Assembly (NCBI GenBank): GCA_021782675.1
Contig: JAJXUS010000115.1
Span: 1 to 6,714 of the forward strand
Direction: 5' to 3'
Length of the DNA stretch: 6,714 nt
DNA from: Acidobacteriota bacterium
GTDB lineage: Bacteria > Acidobacteriota > Terriglobia > Terriglobales > Acidobacteriaceae
Of this stretch, positions 5,668-6,714 are shown piece by piece. Positions within the stretch are counted from its first letter, which is position 1, and every line of letters begins with the position of its first letter. The position numbers and the translations under genes were made by a program. The notes beneath the pieces were generated by a model. That model saw only the letters and a program-made list of their open reading frames with translations, searched no databases and was not told the origin of the DNA.

Positions 5668-6714
5668 TTAGTGGGGATTCTGTGGAGTCGTGTTGTTGGG
5701 GCTATCCGGTGCATTGGCCGGCGCGCCGGGCTGCTGTGGATTCGGCGCCGGCGAGGCCCCTTGCGGCTCCAGTTGCCCGGCGCCCCGCGGTGTCAACTCA
5801 ACCGGGCCGTTCTCCTGCCGGCGTTGCTGCTTGTAAATCTCCAGCGAGCGGTCGACCTTGTCGTTGCTCTCGTTGGCCACCGCGAACAAGCTCTGCCCCT
5901 GTGCCGATCCCGCAGTCGCCAGGCCCACGCGGGCATAAGCGTTTCCGGCCCGGCGCGCCTTGTCGTAATAAAACTCGGCCGTCTCCAGGTCTCCGTCCTG
6001 CTCCGCCACATAGCCGCGGTTGTTCAAAGAAAATGCGCTATTCGGATCCGCCTGGTAAGCCTCGAGAAAGTCCTGTCGCGCGGCCGCCCAGTGGTTCTGG
6101 TTTTCCTCATGCACGCCGCGGATATTGTCGCGAATCGCTTCCAACTGTTGCGGCGTCAGGCCGGCAATATACTTCTGCAGCCGGACGACACTTTGCGCGG
6201 CCATGTCGCTCACCGGCTTTCCCCGCCAGTTCCGGTCCGCGGTCACCATCACCCGCTCCGAGGAGTGCAAATCAGCGACTGCCTGGTACTGCCTCAGCGC
6301 GCCTTCGTAGTCCCCCACCGCCTCATCCGCGACCCCAAGATTGTTCAGCGTAAAGGGATTCTGCGGATCCAGCTTCAGCGCGTCCTGGAGCAGCGTAATC
6401 GCTTCAAAGCCCCGTAGTTCTCTCACCAGCCGCATGGCATCCAGATTCATTCTGTTCACGCGCATGGGTACGTCCTGCAGGCTGTCGTATGCCGCCCGCA
6501 TCGGCTTCCCTTTCAGCGCATCCACGCTGCTCGTCGCGATTGGGGCATCGCTGCCTTGCTCGCTGGCCAACTGGTAATAGCGCTGGGCGCGATCAAGCTG
6601 CCCCCGCAGCTCAGCAACATAACCCAGGTTGTTCAGCGTGAACGGATCGGCCGGGTCATATAGATATGCCTTGTAGAAGAGCCCCTCGGCCTTTTCGTAC
6701 TGGTTCTTGCGTAC
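5668..6714 (-). CDS. TPR-repeat protein, N-terminus beyond the right edge
   Basis: The frame is open from the window edge to a TAA at 5668-5670, giving 348 visible residues. There is no credible start in the window: an in-frame TTG at 6570 falls inside a TPR helix, so it should be ignored. Three tetratricopeptide modules are visible, each with a DPxxPFTLNN-like helix start (residues about 20, 116 and 223), followed by G-Y/V-x-x-E-x-x-G-x-x-x-x-A and a Tyr-rich second helix. Between modules lies a conserved linker containing GKP or GQS. The last 45 residues or so are rich in Pro, Asn, Gln and Ala (for example ASPAPNPQQPGAPANAP) and look disordered. TPR proteins are protein-protein scaffolds; the partner is unknown and the location cannot be told without the N-terminus. 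The gene is the most upstream visible member of the run with the nucleotidyltransferase and TonB genes. Confidence 0.85.
   Translation of the reverse strand, partial: VRKNQYEKAEGLFYKAYLYDPADPFTLNNLGYVAELRGQLDRAQRYYQLASEQGSDAPIATSSVDALKGKPMRAAYDSLQDVPMRVNRMNLDAMRLVRELRGFEAITLLQDALKLDPQNPFTLNNLGVADEAVGDYEGALRQYQAVADLHSSERVMVTADRNWRGKPVSDMAAQSVVRLQKYIAGLTPQQLEAIRDNIRGVHEENQNHWAAARQDFLEAYQADPNSAFSLNNRGYVAEQDGDLETAEFYYDKARRAGNAYARVGLATAGSAQGQSLFAVANESNDKVDRSLEIYKQQRRQENGPVELTPRGAGQLEPQGASPAPNPQQPGAPANAPDSPNNTTPQNPH
5815..6714 (-). repeat. Three tandem ~100-residue TPR modules
   Basis: The modules lie at about 6421-6714, 6094-6420 and 5815-6093. Each has a TPR helix pair with DP(x)2PFTLNN or a variant, followed by a linker with GKPMRAAYDS, GKPVSDMAAQ or GQSLFAVANE. 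The first two keep an 11-base identity (ttgttcagcgt at 6629-6639 and 6341-6351, plus strand), 288 bases apart, which equals 96 codons. The third has diverged more. This points to intragenic duplication, and more copies may lie beyond the edge. Confidence 0.65.

Noticed and set aside
5550..6417. Two overlapping plus-strand open frames of 267 and 270 codons opposite the TPR gene
   Set aside because: The minus strand here encodes clear TPR repeats. The plus-strand products are Pro/Arg/Ser-rich or Leu/Arg/Val-rich, without recognisable domains or ribosome sites.
5668..6570. TPR gene as a complete 300-residue protein starting at TTG 6570
   Set aside because: The frame continues to the window edge with another clear TPR module, so the TTG is an internal leucine codon.

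Overview
The window looks like a chromosomal segment of a GC-rich Acidobacteriota genome, probably of the Terriglobia type. The main reason is the first gene, a secreted von Willebrand factor A protein with the layout of the 'VWFA-related Acidobacterial' family (TIGR03436 type). The long antisense open frames behind several genes fit the high GC content. No mobile element, CRISPR array, rRNA or complete tRNA was seen.

Layout. (1) Positions 16-63 hold a near-perfect hairpin terminator for a gene to the left of the window. (2) Positions 106-1284 (+) encode a secreted VWA protein, closed by its own hairpin terminator at 1309-1361. (3) Positions 1393-3090 (-) encode a Tat-exported type B carboxylesterase that converges on the VWA gene and has its own Shine-Dalgarno site and a candidate promoter near 3285-3312. 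(4) Positions 3398-6714 (-) hold a tight three-gene run. In transcription order it is a TPR-repeat protein (cut by the right edge), a nucleotidyltransferase-fold protein (PF14907-like) and a TonB-family energy transducer. The genes are separated by 23 and 0 bases, and a strong hairpin terminator at 3346-3377 ends the unit.

How the genes may work together. The two left-hand genes are independent units, and both products are predicted to leave the cytoplasm. The right-hand three form one transcription unit whose promoter lies beyond the window. TonB proteins pass proton-motive energy to outer-membrane receptors, and TPR proteins are scaffolds. PF14907-type nucleotidyltransferase proteins have no settled function and recur in peptide-modification and polysaccharide loci. 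This grouping is the most interesting part of the window. Its meaning depends on the genes upstream of 6714, which cannot be seen. No clearly new system can be demonstrated from this sequence alone.
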